From: Marasmius tenuissimus
Taxonomy: Eukaryota > Basidiomycota > Agaricomycetes > Agaricales > Marasmiaceae
Assembly (NCBI GenBank): GCA_029532415.1
Contig: JAQOTA010000065.1
Coordinates: forward strand, 1,054,001 to 1,118,000
Reading direction: 5' to 3'
Length of the DNA stretch: 64,000 nucleotides
Each line of letters opens with the position of its first letter. Position 1 is the first letter of the stretch. Position numbers and translations under genes: made by a program. Of this stretch, positions 20,583 to 32,500 are shown piece after piece. The notes beneath the pieces are model-generated. The model searched no databases. It had not been told where the DNA came from and was given only the letters and a program-made list of their open reading frames with translations.

Positions 20583-21444
20583 ATGATCTCTTTCAAGATC
20601 TACAAGCCAACAATACGTGTATACTATCGAGACATCTCGACGTGCGATCTATCGCTACCCCATGACACTGGCCGCCCGGTCTCGGAGGAGAGGCTTCGAG
20701 CTATTGGAATCAAATTTTGGAAGTTCACGAGTTCTGGCGAAGAAGGCAACGCGAAGTTTAGAACACTTGGAGAAGAACTGGGATTTGGAGCGAAAGGCTC
20801 AAGTCAGAGATATTTTGGGGGGTTCGATCAAGTACAAGTTGGGGATATACTGAAGGTCAGTCACCGGCCCAAGATCTCTCTCTTCTGTGTCATTATGATT
20901 ACTGTGTATTTCGATTCTATAGGATGTAAAGCCGGCAATCGGATTTTTCTCTCAAGAGTGCGTTTCGCGCTGCTTTCACGTCACCTTATATGCCCAACCG
21001 TTACGAGCAGTGTTCTGGCCCTTGTGGATGCGCTTTTCCTCGTTAAGAAAGGGGACTGTTATTTTGACTTCAAAGGTCCCAATTCTGGTCTCCCTGAAGC
21101 GCTGAAGCCACTCTCAAACTTCATCCTCTGTAGATCCAGAGACGAATTACTATATTCGCGTACTTGTGGGCCCAGGAGAAATCTACTTTATTCCTCAGGG
21201 AACCATCATGCAAGCCTATCCGATAGCAAACTTGGACACCGACACCGAACATAACATATCTATCGATGAATTATACAAGGTGCTGTCCAGTAGTGTCCGC
21301 GCTCAGCGGTAGGCAAACCAGGCTCACGCAACGGTACAATAGACTACGGAACCTTTGGAAAAGCAGCCGTCACTCGTTCATGGTCGGGATCTTCGCAGCG
21401 AACCTATCCGTATCGCCTACGTTGCGAATATAGGGGCCGTGTAG
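20583..21444 (+). CDS. ARD-like cupin paralog 8 (second subfamily)
   Basis: Exons 20583-20855, 20923-20957, 21011-21075, 21134-21279 and 21343-21444 give 206 residues. The N-terminus has a short extension before RVYYRDISTCDLSLPHDTGR. Exon 2-3 junction reads GFFSQ-D-VLALVDALFLVKKGDCYFDF. The FF-x-Q and YFDF residues align with the FFEEH and FFDVR flanks of the fungal ARD metal motif, giving a confident register with His-to-Asp, His-to-Leu and Glu-to-Asp changes (inferred). The fourth ligand is IPQGTIMQAY (His site Met). The C-terminus EPIRIAYVANIG matches ARD's NPYRVEYLKSI. Intron positions equal those of the first subfamily. Confidence 0.8.
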
Positions 21445-21964
21445 CGCGGTCGCCTATCAACACGATATCTATGAGGTCTTGGATATCTATCTCCTGGTGT
21501 AGTTACGGTCGTACCTCAGCCTTTTGTTCTCTTGTACGGAGCCTGTTTGGTAATGAGAACGATTCTCTTCTTCTTCCTCATCTCCGGTTCAAGAACCTGT
21601 TTCCAATGACGATATGTAATGCAAGTCAGAGCGCAAGTTTTTGCGCTCGGAGTGGTCACTGTAAATCCATATCCCGGGAGTCTGGATCATGAGTGACTAG
21701 TCCTTTCCTGTCCAGGGGCTTTAAGCCACCGTACTATGGCCACTACGCGTCAGTTATGTCGTAGGAGGTGTCGAGGACCTCAGAAAGAGCGAACTTCTGA
21801 ACCTCTATGGGTCACTCTAAATCAATTGGGCTCGTATTTGCGAAAACCTTTGCTCAACTGAGTTAGAATTACACGGAGTCGACCAAGTGTTCACCGGGCC
21901 GCCGGTAGACCGGTACCCAAAGTACGCGGCCTGACACGCTCGTCTCATCAGCGCTGGTACCTTC
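21445..21964. other. Spacer, nothing recognised
   Basis: 520 bases before the second Mutator-like element. Several short frames are present, none resembling a known protein or a neighbouring family. Confidence 0.4.
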
Positions 21965-22802
21965 TAGACCTGAAGCATGTCCCTACCTGACGATGACAAG
22001 CATGTATGTAGGGACCTGTAAAACGGAAGTTTCCGGTCGCAGAAAGTTCTTACGATCGAGCGGGGGCTGCGGACCGTCTATCCGCTTCCCCTTATGGACA
22101 ACCTGCCTAAAACAGAATCGCCAAGACTCGTGTCCTCAGAACCTGACAAGTGTGTTTTTCTCTCTGAACTCGAATCACTGATACAGTTGAGTAGTACAGT
22201 TCGGGTGAATGTCGCGTACGCCAAACGTGCCCACATTATTCACATTCCTCAACGCTTTGACCACAGGCTAATCTCCAACAACATCTCCTCGCCGCTATTC
22301 CATTGCCCTCTGAGTACCTTGACTGGAAGACGTGATGGGGTGAAGGGTTGCCACGAAGGTTGGGTAGATTAAAACCACGGTGTACCATGATGAAGCACAA
22401 CAAACTGTGGACCAAACGAGAAGGTGGCAAGTCTCCCTGTGAACAAGGGAGGTGTCGGGGGGGCTGACGGGGGTCGCGTCGGTTGCATTCTGAAGCTGAT
22501 TGGGCGCAATTTCATGCTGGAACATTGTTTCCAATCTATTTTGTATTGAATAGATGTATGTATTTTACAGGCAGGAGATAGGACGGAGGAAGAGGGCACG
22601 ATAAACTGGGTAGCTGCGAGAGATGGACATGGAGGGCGAGAAATACAACTTCGCTCGATTTGGCAGGTTGGACACAAGGGGAAACGGACGGGCGGACCGT
22701 AACCCCCGCTCGATCATAAGAACTTTCTGCGACCGGAAATTCCCGTTTTACAGGCCTGACTGTACATGCTTGCTCGTCACAGTCAGGTCGGTTACAGGCC
22801 TA
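21965..22802. mobile_element. Mutator-like TIR element, copy 2 (opposite orientation)
   Basis: 838 bases between a perfect nine-base target duplication GGTACCTTC (21,956-21,964 and 22,803-22,811). Arms of about 145 bases match the arms of the 8,360-9,029 element, but left and right are exchanged: this copy starts TAGACCTGAAGC and ends GGTTACAGGCCTA. The interior (about 22,110-22,655) is unrelated in sequence to copy 1 and longer. The copies therefore share mobile ends but different cargo. No transposase frame seen. Confidence 0.9.
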
Positions 22803-23071
22803 GGTACCTTCCTTGACCTCGACTTCTGTCTCTAAGACACGAGTCGATCGTTGTGAATGTGTTCATTGAAACGCGGATGCCTCAGGTACAGCGCGTAAAG
22901 CATGCTCCAAGGGGTCAATTCAACGGATGCAGCGGGAAGAATAGGGTCATGACGACTTATTGTACGCACGAGCCCATTGGCATTTACGAGTACTTAGCTT
23001 GTGCGTATGCTGGCCCACCTTACAAAAACCGCAATTCACTTTCGCCTCCACCTTGATCAAGAAAAGCAGCT
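22803..23071. promoter_or_regulatory. Upstream region of ARD-like gene 9, duplicated before gene 10
   Basis: About 22,880-23,015 matches about 24,290-24,405. Shared runs are GCTCCAAGGGGTCAATTC, GTCATGACGACT-like and AGCTYGTGCG. It is the promoter-side counterpart of the gene 9/gene 10 tandem duplication and is distinct from the upstream block of the MSLRAYY-type genes. Confidence 0.5.
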
Positions 23072-23861
23072 ATGCGTGCCTACTACCGAGACTCGTCGAC
23101 ATCCGATCTATCTTTGCCTCATGATACCGGACGACCAGTTTCGTCGGAGAACCTTCACGCGCTTGGGCTCAAGCTCTGGAAGTTGACAGGATCTGACGAC
23201 AATCCTGAGGAAAAGTTCAGGGCAATTGCAGAGGAAATGGGGTTTATCGAAGGCTCTAGACAGAGATCCCTCCAGGACTTTGCGAAAATTGAGCCAAAGG
23301 TGAGCCAGATCTCCTCCGGGATCATCCCATCGAAGTTCTAAAGGACATTCGTGTCAAGGCTGCCGAATCAGAGGTCAAGTTTTTTGCCCAAGAGTTAGTG
23401 CCATGGCGATTCCGCCTTACTGGATCTCCCGATGAACCATGTCAATAGCATCCTACTTCTCACGGATGTACTCTCCTTCATCAAGAAAGGCAACGTTTAC
23501 TACGATATCAAAGGTTCCCCGATTCGTACCTACCCAGTATTTGCTCTCATGGTTCCCTCCGTACTCTAGATGCACAAACAAATGACTATATCCGCATCCT
23601 CATAGGTTCGGGGGAGGTCTACTTCAGCCCACAAGGTTCCATCATACAAGTCTATCCAGTCGCGGACGTGGAATTGGGCACCTTCTGTGTTGATGAGCTA
23701 TACAAGGTGATTATCAGCGTGCATACATTGTGAAGGCTAGAGGACTTACGGCCTTACAGACCTCGGAGCCGCTCGACAAACAACCACCCTTCCTCCAAGG
23801 ACAAGACCTTCGTAGCAATCCTCTTCGAATTGCTTACCTTACAAGCATTGGGGTCGCATGA
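23072..23861 (+). CDS. ARD-like cupin paralog 9 (second subfamily)
   Basis: Exons 23072-23299, 23359-23393, 23449-23513, 23570-23706 and 23760-23861 give 188 residues, close to the length of true fungal ARDs. The start MRAYYRDSSTSDLSLPHDTG and LKLWKLTG segments are the most ARD-like in the window. Metal region: KFFAQ-D-ILLLTDVLSFIKKGNVYYDI; fourth site: SPQGSIIQVYP. All ligands are absent. The very short exon 1-5 structure is fully in frame. Confidence 0.8.
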
Positions 23862-24475
23862 TACCCTTCTTGGATTTCTGTTTATCTATTCATGGACTTG
23901 GTCTTGAGTACAGAGCTTCTGTGAATTGCTGATCCCGTGGGATGTTTCCAATATCGCTGCCAAATGCAACTCTGCCGTTTTTTCTCTGACTTCTGTTGAA
24001 CTCACTCGATCGCAGGCTCATGCAAGAAGCCCCCACCGTTCAAACGTTCGAGTGCATCTGTGAGTGACGACCCTGTACAAAGTTCAAACGTCCGGTTGCA
24101 GTTGGAACCAGTCTGCCGGACCGTCTGTCTGTACCTGGGTCCTGCCCCCATTTACAAGCAGCGATTTGGCAACGATGATCTTGCTAGCGCCGATCGCTTA
24201 TTCTCGCTCCTCCATGTTACTTTCGAATCGTGGATTCAAGTCGATAACTAGTAACATGGTCGTCGAGCTTCGGGTACCTCGGATTCAACATTCCCAATAT
24301 AGCGCGTGAAGCACGCTCCAAGGGGTCAATTCGACGGAATCGATGGGAACAAGAGGGGTATGACGACTCTTGTTCACACACGAGTAGCTCGTGCGTAGTG
24401 ACTAGTCCACCACTCTTCACCTTTCAAAGGCCGTAACACAATTTCGACTCCGTCTCGCTCAAGAATAAACCAACC
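23862..24475. other. Spacer between ARD-like genes 9 and 10
   Basis: Contains the duplicated upstream region (about 24,290-24,405) and otherwise nothing recognised. The 3' flank (about 23,880-24,060) has a diverged counterpart after gene 10 (about 25,270-25,450). Confidence 0.5.
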
Positions 24476-25266
24476 ATGCGTGCATACTACCGAGACTCAT
24501 CAGCATGCGATCTATCTTTACCTCATGATTCTGGCCGCCCAGTGCCGGAGGAGAAGCTTCGTGCTCTTGGGCTCAAGTTCTGGAAACTGACAGGATCCGA
24601 CGACGATCTCGAGGAGAAATTTGGAGCGATTGGAGAGGAAATGGGGTTCATTGAAGGCTCTAGACAGAGATCTCTTCAGGACTTTGCGAAAATTGAACCA
24701 AAGGTTCGCCATAAATCTCCTCCAGGCCAATCACATCATTCTGACGATCATTCACCTCAAGACTGTGGAAGAGGAAGTCAAGTTTTTTGCCCAAGAGTCA
24801 GTATCTACTCGTCTCCATGGATCTCTCGATGAATTTAGGAGTCAACAGCGTCCTAGCTCTCGTGGATGTGCTCCCGTTTATCAAGAAAGGCAACATCTAT
24901 TATGATATCAAAGGTTCTCCGGTTCATGTCCACCCTAGCTCCGTTTTCATGATTCCCTTTGCATTGTCTTAGATGCGCAAACAAACGACTATATCCGCAT
25001 TCTCGCAGGTCCCGAGGAAGTCTACTTTATCCCACAGGGATCCATCGTGCAAGCTTATCCACTCGTGGACGGGGGTTTAAGCCGCTTTTGTGTCGATGAA
25101 CTATACAAGGTGACTATCAGTGACTTTCCTCATCGTGGAGGCAGCCAGACTTACGGTCTGATAGACTTCAGAGCCGCTCGACGAGCAACCACCCTTCGTT
25201 CAAGGGCAAGATCTTCGTAGCAATCCTCTTCGGATTGCTTATCTTACGAGCATCGGCGCCGCATGA
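24476..25266 (+). CDS. ARD-like cupin paralog 10 (second subfamily)
   Basis: Exons 24476-24703, 24762-24796, 24849-24913, 24973-25109 and 25165-25266 give 188 residues. Near-identical in exon 1 and exon 5 to paralog 9 (SRQRSLQDFAKIEPK and DLRSNPLRIAYLTSIG are shared). Metal region: KFFAQ-D-VLALVDVLPFIKKGNIYYDI; fourth site: IPQGSIVQAYP. Changes between the two copies are substitutions without frame damage, which fits two maintained proteins. Confidence 0.8.
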
Positions 25267-26080
25267 TATTCGTCTTAGGTTTTTGTTCTGTCTGCTCGGG
25301 AACTTGGCCTCATGTACAGTTTTTCTGTGACAATGAGCGTACGGGTATACATTGTTAATTTCGAGGGTCATCTCATTGTCGCTGAACGTCACCTTTCTCA
25401 TCTGGCAAGTTCCGTTGAGTCGCTCTATCACAGGCTAACGTGAGAAACCCCAACCATACCAGCACTCTGGAAGGAGACTGCAACGTCAATGTCCCTCCGT
25501 GAGTGACGAGTCTGTGTGTCTTTCGAGCTGACTACTAGTTTATTTTCGTTCTCCCTTCGTCGTATACTGTACCACGACCGCTCCTCGTCAGTCAATGCTA
25601 TGCGACTTCTCAACTTAGTTGTTCAGTGCTTCGTACGCCGTCTCTGACAGGATTCTGTAGGTCGCTCTAAGTATCAAAAACTCGAGCCAAGTCACATTGA
25701 AGACGCCTTGACCCCGCACACCAGCATGTTCCATGCCAAAGTTCTCTACGCTTCTTCTTCTTCACATGTGCGCCCAAGATAGGAGGATTACAAGCCCCAT
25801 TTCTTGTGAAAGGAATTAAGAATAAGCCGGGCCCACGGCACTTCCCATCACCAAGACTTCGGAGCTCATCGCTACGATGATCGATAGCATACTCCCATCT
25901 TGCATGCCTCCTGGTGCTATACCAGTACAAATGTCAATGTATGTCCCCATTCTTATCATAGACGAACCGGTATCTTTATCCGCCCAGCGGAGATTCAACG
26001 GCTTTCCAGGCTGTCACAAAGCTCATACTAATAGATCGTCCTAGGACCCACTCTGATCTTCTCGCATTCCCATTCTCATT
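25267..26080. other. Spacer carrying the 25.65-25.96 kb duplicated block
   Basis: About 25,650-25,856 matches 40,413-40,604, and about 25,857-25,960 matches 42,252-42,360. This is the intact, uninterrupted version of the upstream region of gene 12. The last 100 bases are the family upstream block. No gene seen. Confidence 0.6.
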
Positions 26081-26910
26081 ATGTCTCTACGCGCATACTA
26101 TCGCAATCCAACCGCTGGGGACTTGAGTTTACCCCAGGACTCTGGACGCCCTGTTTCAGAGAAGAAGCTTCGCGCTCTGGGATGTAAGTGGTGGTTGGTA
26201 GAAGGATCTCTTGATCAACGTATGGAAAAATTCAAGGAACTTTCCAAAAGCCTTGGGTTCGAGGATGGGGACCGTGAGCACTTCTTCGATCTAAGTAACG
26301 AAGCCGCCGGGACGCCGGGAAATCTTGCTCTGGTTCGTGCTCAATCTGCGTTGAAGTATATTATTGTCAAGGTTTCACTCATTGTTCGTAATCAGGCGCC
26401 AAAAGCTATATTGGAGTCGTGGAAACAGGAGTGCGTTATGCTCACTGACTTTACCGAATTCCTGATACTGACAGAAAGCCTATTGCTTTGGTTATTGCTC
26501 AACAGCACCCTAATTCCCTGTCCCGCCTTTGCCTTGTACTACACTGGTGATGCGTATGTTGATCTAAAAGGTTTTTACCTTCAAATCCTGGATGGTTCTT
26601 TGTTTAACCTAGTAACAAAGACCCCGACACCAATTCCTTCATTCGGATCGCAGTTCCGCCGGAGTACGCCATCTTCTACCCAAGCGGTACGATCTTTCAA
26701 GCATCCAGCCATGAAGCCAATCTGCTAGACATCTCATTCTTTGTACTCTTCAAGGTGAGCTTGTCGTCTAGAGTATCACGATCTTTGGTGTTAACCTTGA
26801 TGTAGTCTAAGGACTCCGCGTCCGTTTTCACACCCGGGGAGGAGCTAGACCAGCACCCAGCTAGGGTAGACTATGTGCAACGCGTCCTCTACGGTGACTT
26901 GAAGATCTGA
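26081..26910 (+). CDS. ARD-like cupin paralog 11
   Basis: Exons 26081-26332, 26396-26430, 26506-26570, 26621-26754 and 26806-26910 give 196 residues. Exon 1 is nearly that of paralog 5 (KKLRALGCKWWLVEGSLDQR). Ligand region: TLIPCPAFALYYTGDAYVDL; fourth site: YPSGTIFQASS. Its upstream flank and its downstream neighbour (a truncated nucleoside permease) are shared with paralog 12. The two are therefore units of one duplication. Confidence 0.8.
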
Positions 26911-27179
26911 GCGCAGTCACAGTAATGGCAACCAGAAGCTCAGCGAACAAGCACAATTGAATATTGAATTCTTGCAGGCACTGACTCATTGGGCCTTCGG
27001 TACCAATTTGATGCTGCGGTGTATAACAATCACCAGCCGTTCAATGGCTACCGCCCGCTTATTCTCTCCACATCGACTGACATTCCTCGAAAGTCGGATC
27101 GAGAAATTTAGGTACATGACACACCTTTACTGTGAGTCGCGTTCCCATCGACGGGTATCTCGTAGTTATAGTGTATACT

Positions 27180-27492
27180 ACAGTCGCACTCCCACCTTCG
27201 TCCAAGCGGCTGAGCTGAAGGTGCCTGCCCCCCAAGAAGCACATTTCCTGGTCCAAAGTCTGAGTTTCCACTCGAAGAACAAAGTATATCACGGACATGG
27301 TCTTTGCCTTCACCCGTCTCTCGGAACGTCGAGCACCAGCTCGATACATGCTGGCGATTGGCGTCGATCACGATATCCAACCTAGTCTGAACCGCGAACT
27401 GATCCGCGGCGTCTCGACGGGTTTGTAAAGTTGGAGATCATACTACGATGATCATCCCAAAAAAGTTGGTCAGTCCGGAGATGGTACTATAT
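27180..27492 (-). pseudogene. Truncated purine nucleoside permease fragment
   Basis: About 310 bases match the C-terminal end of the permease at 43,761-45,006. Shared blocks include GGTCCAAAGTC, CTGATCCGCG, AGTTGGAGATC-like and TCGGTCAGTCCGGAKAT. Similarity stops abruptly at about 27,492 (GGTACTA then unrelated sequence), which marks the left junction of the transposon island. Codons are disrupted, so it is non-functional. Confidence 0.7.
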
Positions 27493-27544
27493 AAGCTCTT
27501 CGTCAATCAGTAGTATGCGACCGTCACGAGTCTGCCTATCTTTT

Positions 27545-27700
27545 ACGATCTTTACACACCTTAGGCACCACATGTCACAGGTGAGGTGACCTAATAGGAG
27601 GGGTTCTTTGTACGTGAATAACCCACCTAAAAGGTACACCTCACATGTGAGGTGCCCGACGCCCGTCACGCTTCTTTCCGACCTCCCGCCACTTCCTCGG
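27545..27700 (-). repeat. Dispersed repeat, left member of an inverted pair
   Basis: Matches 40,235-40,375 in reverse orientation (shared GGTTATTCACGTACAAA, CTATTAGGTCACCTC, GGTGCCTAAGGTGT). Each copy is itself partly palindromic (GGCACCTCACATGTGAGGTG against a CACCTCACCTGTG...GGTGCC end), as in a small MITE. The pair brackets the whole transposon island. Confidence 0.7.
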
Positions 27701-27814
27701 TAGCTCCTCCACCCCATATCGGCCGCTGTGCTCAATTGAGATAAAATTAGTTTTGAATAGGCACTTGAACACTCGTATTCAGAAGAGACTCACCAGAACA
27801 CTGAATGTCAGCTG

Positions 27815-27995
27815 TTTCTGACCGCTCATGAGCGCCAAAATCGCTCGTGAGCGGTCATGAGCGCATACGGGACACCTTTTTTTTTATGTGCGCTCGTGAT
27901 CACTGTGAGTCTCACAGCGCTCATGAGCAATTTGGCGCTCCTGAGTATCCATGAGTTTGGTTGTTCTCATATCTGCTCATGAGCATACCACAACA
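27815..27995. repeat. CTCATGAGC palindrome cluster
   Basis: At least seven imperfect copies of the self-complementary GCTCATGAGC in about 180 bases, with irregular spacing. Similar words recur at 29,020-29,100 and 36,365-36,475. Irregular spacing and self-complementarity argue for protein-binding or hairpin-forming sites of a transposon. Confidence 0.7.
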
Positions 27996-28352
27996 CAAAG
28001 AAAAAAAAAGCAATATTCATTCAATGATACCATGCACTAGTCAGGACGTAAACTATCACTAGTTTTGACTAGAACTACCTATAGATACATACAGTTTAAC
28101 AATCTTACAATCTAGTCAGCATACCCAATTCTCAACCCAGAGTCCTGACTCCATCACCACGGCTCGGAGTTCACTACGCTGCTACTTCGATTGGGATTGT
28201 CGGCAAATGGCGTCACTATGCACAGGAATGGTCACTGTTGTCAGTAATTCGTCAAAAAGAGGGACAGACTAAGACATACCTCGGACATAGTGTTATGTTG
28301 CTGACGTCTGGTGTGTACAGTGAACGTCGTTGAAAGGGAGCATTAAGGCCTG

Positions 28353-28390
28353 AGGAGGGGACTGGAGGGGATGGGGATGGGGATGGGGGA
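28353..28390 (+). repeat. GGGGAT purine-rich microsatellite
   Basis: Short run of GAGGGG/GGGGAT units inside the older TIR element. Purine-only on the plus strand. No other role visible. Confidence 0.6.
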
Positions 28391-29243
28391 AATATACTTG
28401 GGAAACAACCAGGTATTTATATGTTTTGAGGGTGGTCCGTGTGCCCTCTTTCCCTTGCCTATAACCAGTAATCTCAGCCAACCGTGTTCATCATGATGTC
28501 GACGACATCGATGGTGCACGGACCTTCATCACACTCTCGTGAGGTGCACGTCCTGCTGTTTGACATTACCCTGGGTGATCCTGGCCAAAACACACCAGCT
28601 AAATAATCAGTTCCAAGATAATAGAGGGTTTACGTACCTTTTCCCTCAATAGCGTCGATTCACCTCCAAAATCTCCCCATGAAACCGCCTATTCTTTGCC
28701 GGCGATGTGAGATTCTGGTCAACTGGCGAACTAGTTATGTATATGTTGTTTTATTGAAGGGTATTTCCGGAGAGCTCAGTAAGATCTGCTGCATTGGTTG
28801 ACGGCAACGGCAAGATACAGATGGTGGTTGCGGTTCAACGGTGGGATAAGGTGGCTGTGTAGTCCACGTGGCCATCACATGTTCCGCGCGATGTCCATTT
28901 CATCTAACGCCCGAAAAATATCAAGCACCGAACATTGCATCCCACCCATAAGACTCACACTGGGCCCGTAAATAAGCCATGGGCTTATATGAAGCAACTG
29001 TGGTGCTCAAGGCAGTTTCTGACGACTCATGAGGTGAATGTGAGGCTCACAGACACTTATGAGCGCTTATGAACCAGCCTGAGCCTCACAGCTCATCTGG
29101 AACTGGATATTTGTGAAATAGTGAGCCCCCAAGTATATAGTTACAGCGCTGCTAAATAGCCCTATATAGTGAACCTCAAACTGTTTAGGACTATATAGCG
29201 ACCACAAACAAACTACATACTCAACCATGGGGGCTGAGGACTG

Positions 29244-29555
29244 TGATGAGCCGGCATGACGCCTAGCGCAGAGGACTACAACATGGTTACACTACTACTT
29301 ACCAGAGAGGAGTTTAGAGAGATAGAGGCGAGACGTAGAAGCTCAAGCACACTGTAGATTCATGTAGAGAACTACGAGCTTATATACATGTAGAGTCAAT
29401 AGTAAATACCATATAAGGATGACAATAGAAATTGTACATATGATCATAAGTAGAAATGATAAAATGGAACAATAGTCCCGCATAATATGATGGCGGGAAG
29501 TATGAACCGGGACTTCGGATATACCGGGATCTAATAATAGTCCACGGATTCAACA
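29244..29555 (-). repeat. 3' LTR of the Copia element
   Basis: 312 bases, TG...CA ends. It differs from the 5' LTR at about 29,382 (CATATA versus TATATA context) and about 29,508 (CCGGGAC versus CCAGGAC). Confidence 0.93.
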
Positions 29556-29564
29556 CACCCCCTC
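29556..29564 (-). other. Polypurine tract of the Copia element
   Basis: GAGGGGGTG on the minus strand immediately inside the 3' LTR, the expected place for plus-strand DNA priming. Confidence 0.7.
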
Positions 29565-29597
29565 GCTAAGTGCAGCTGACAAGCGCATCTGAGCGAA

Positions 29598-32500
29598 TCA
29601 AGTGGACGAATAGAATTCAAGTCCAAGGTGATCTCTGAACCGTAAGAACTTCTCATGTCCGAGATTCTTTGTAAACATGTCTGCGGGATTATAGACTCCT
29701 TCAATAAAGAACAACTCGACTTTGCCATCTTCAACACATGATCGAATGTAATGATATCAAATATCGATGTGCTTGGTTCGGCGTTCTTGAACCGGATTAG
29801 ATGCAATGAAGATAGAGCCTTGATTGTCTCCGCAGATTGGAATAGGACCTAAGTCGATTCCAAGTTCAGAGAGTAGCGATTTTATCCAGGAAGCTTGACG
29901 ACTGCAATCCGACAGTGCCATATACTCAGCTTCAGTGGAAGAAAGAGCTACAGTCTTCTGGGCATGTGATTGCCACGAGAAGATGCCGCCTGCTAACTTG
30001 AAGAAATAGCCAGTAATCGAACGGCGTTTGATGGGATCGGCAGCCCAATCCAAGTCTGTGAACGCAAGAAGACCTCCATCAGAATCACCATCATAGACAA
30101 GTGAATAGTCTGATGTGCCAGCTAGATAGCGGCAGATATACAGAGCTTTATCGAGGTGTTCCTTCGTTGGATTAGAAGAGAACTGGGAAAGCTTCGTAAC
30201 TGCATAGGCAATGTCAGGACGTGTACCCAGCATAATATACAGAAGCGACCCAATCACAGACTGGAATCTGGAGCGAATGGCAGGATTGACTGGACCATCG
30301 TTGGGGGTTGGCACATAGCCAGCAGGTAAGGGCGTAGGAGCACCTTTTGCATTCTGCATCCCAAAACGTTCAAGGACTTTCTTCAGATAATCCTTCTGGT
30401 CAATCATGATCTTATTGCCTTCGCGACGAATGCTCATGCGGAGAAATTCGCTAGCATCGCCCATATCGCGGCATTCCCATCGAGCCATGAACTCAGCTTT
30501 CTTCTTGTCAACAAAAGCTTTGTTAGGACCCATGAAGAGTGCATCGTCAACATAGATGATCGCATACACAACTTCACCACTCTTCGGATCTTTGCAGATG
30601 AAGAGTCCAGCATCAGAAGTCAGGCGTTTGAAGCCTAGTACTTCCATGGACGAGCTGAGGGTTCGCCACCACTCAAGGGCAGCTTGCTTTAGTCCATATA
30701 ATGCACGACGCAGGCGTAGTACCTTACGTTCTTGGCCCTTGACTTTGAAGCCTTCAGGTTGTTCCATGTAAATCTCCTCAACAAGATCACCATAAAGGAA
30801 GGCGTTCTTAACATCAACAGAAGTGATGTACCAGTTTTTGAGAGCTGCGAGAGCAAGCATCATACGAACAGTCTCATAACGAACAACTGGTGAGAAGATC
30901 TCATCAAAGTCGACACCTTCGACCTGAGAGAAACCCTTGGCAACAAGTCTAGCTTTCTTGCGACCATTCGACTTGACGTCGAAGACCCATCTATTTCTGA
31001 TGGCTTTGCGACCTTTAGGCAAGTCACAGAGTTCGAAGACCTTGCGTTTACGAAGTGCCTCAAGTTCTTCGTGGCAAGCGTTCTTCCATTCCTTCTGTTG
31101 CTCAACAGGCAACTTTAGAATATCGCGGAGTGTCCACTCTCTGATATTAGAGAAATCAGGAGTATCGGACGTTGGAAGCGAATCGTGAACTGGAACGGCA
31201 TTGTTCAACAGGTAAATCACGAATCCTACTCCCCCTTCTTGGGTCAGTCTTTCGACTACGCTTTCTTCCTCATGCGACTCAGTGCTTCCACTGGGTTCTG
31301 GAGCAGGCGGAGGCGGAAGTGGACCAGGAATCCCCTTTTTACCACCTTTGTCTTTCCTAGATCGCGAAGAGCTAGGACGATCAACTGGATGTGTAGGTTC
31401 TTTATCTCCAGTGACGTTTCTCCAAGTATTCTTATTTTCTAAGTCGCGAACAATTTCTGAGGGTCTATTTGGGTTCCGCTGTTCACCAAATATGTTACCA
31501 GGTTGCGTTGTACCCTTCCGCTGCCTCGAAGACCGACGTGGACCATCCGCTGCTGGTGCAGGCGGAGGAACGGCAGGTTCGCCTGGAGGCGTCGGAGGAC
31601 CAGATTGAGGGAGTGGCACATCCCCTGGCGCAGGGCCACCTGCAGGTTCGTCAACCTGAGGTTCTGATCTCTTAGAAGGTTCGGAGCGACGTCTGAGATC
31701 TGGTAATGGAGTATCAAAACCGTCATCATCAGAGTCTTCATCTTCCGAAGGAATGTTGGGATTTTCACCCAAAGTAAAAGGTTCACTACCGACAGGTGTG
31801 AAGCCACGAGTTTTGGCATCAGGACACTTATTGTATAGCGTCTCATCGAATAGTGCAGTGCTACCTTTGAATACGGAATTATTACTTCGCATGAACAGGA
31901 AGCCTTTCATCCCATCTTGGTAGCTGATGAAAGTCATCAACTCACTACGAGGAGCGAGCTTATTCTTCCTACGATCTTCAGGAATGAAGACGTAGGCTGC
32001 ACAACCCATAACTCGGAGATGTGAAACATCAGGTGCCTCACCGTAAAGCATTTCGAATGGAGTTTGCCAGCTCAAACGTTGCACAGGAGTACGATTGTAG
32101 AGGTGGACGGCGTGCACATGGCAGAATTCCCACCAGGACTGAGGCATACAAGCTTCAAAGCGAAGAGCTTCAGCCTTCTCATGAATAGTCCTGTTGAATC
32201 GTTCAGCACGACCGTTTTGTTGTGGTGTGTACGGTATGCTTTGATCCCTCTGGATCCCATACTCTTTCAGTACTGCATCGAACTTATCTCCTTTGTACTC
32301 TCCCCCTTCATCGGACATCCAGGTCTTGACAACAGCATTGAATTGTGTCTTGACCATAGTAAGGAAGTCCCTCAAAGCGGGTACTGCCTCGTCTTTCATC
32401 TTGAGCTTGGAGGTCCAAATGTAGGACGTGCAGTCATCGAGAAAAGAGATGTAGTACTTGTACCGGTGATACGATTCAGCCGGGTACGACTTCAAATCCG

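Noticed and set aside
126..26910. Calling the array functional acireductone dioxygenases of methionine salvage
   Set aside because: All four metal ligands appear absent in every copy, so the enzyme name would mislead; only fold-level homology is claimed.
27545..27700. The 27.5/40.3 kb repeats as terminal inverted repeats of a single 13 kb transposon
   Set aside because: Each copy is itself palindromic and could be an independent MITE, and no matching target duplication was found at the outer edges.
27815..27995. Repeated CTCATGAGC words as a possible CRISPR-like array
   Set aside because: Spacing is irregular, the repeat is about ten bases and self-complementary, there are no unique spacers of fixed length, and the host is a eukaryote.
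28353..28390. GGGGAT run as an internal telomere-like tract
   Set aside because: It is short, does not match TTAGGG, and sits inside a transposon.
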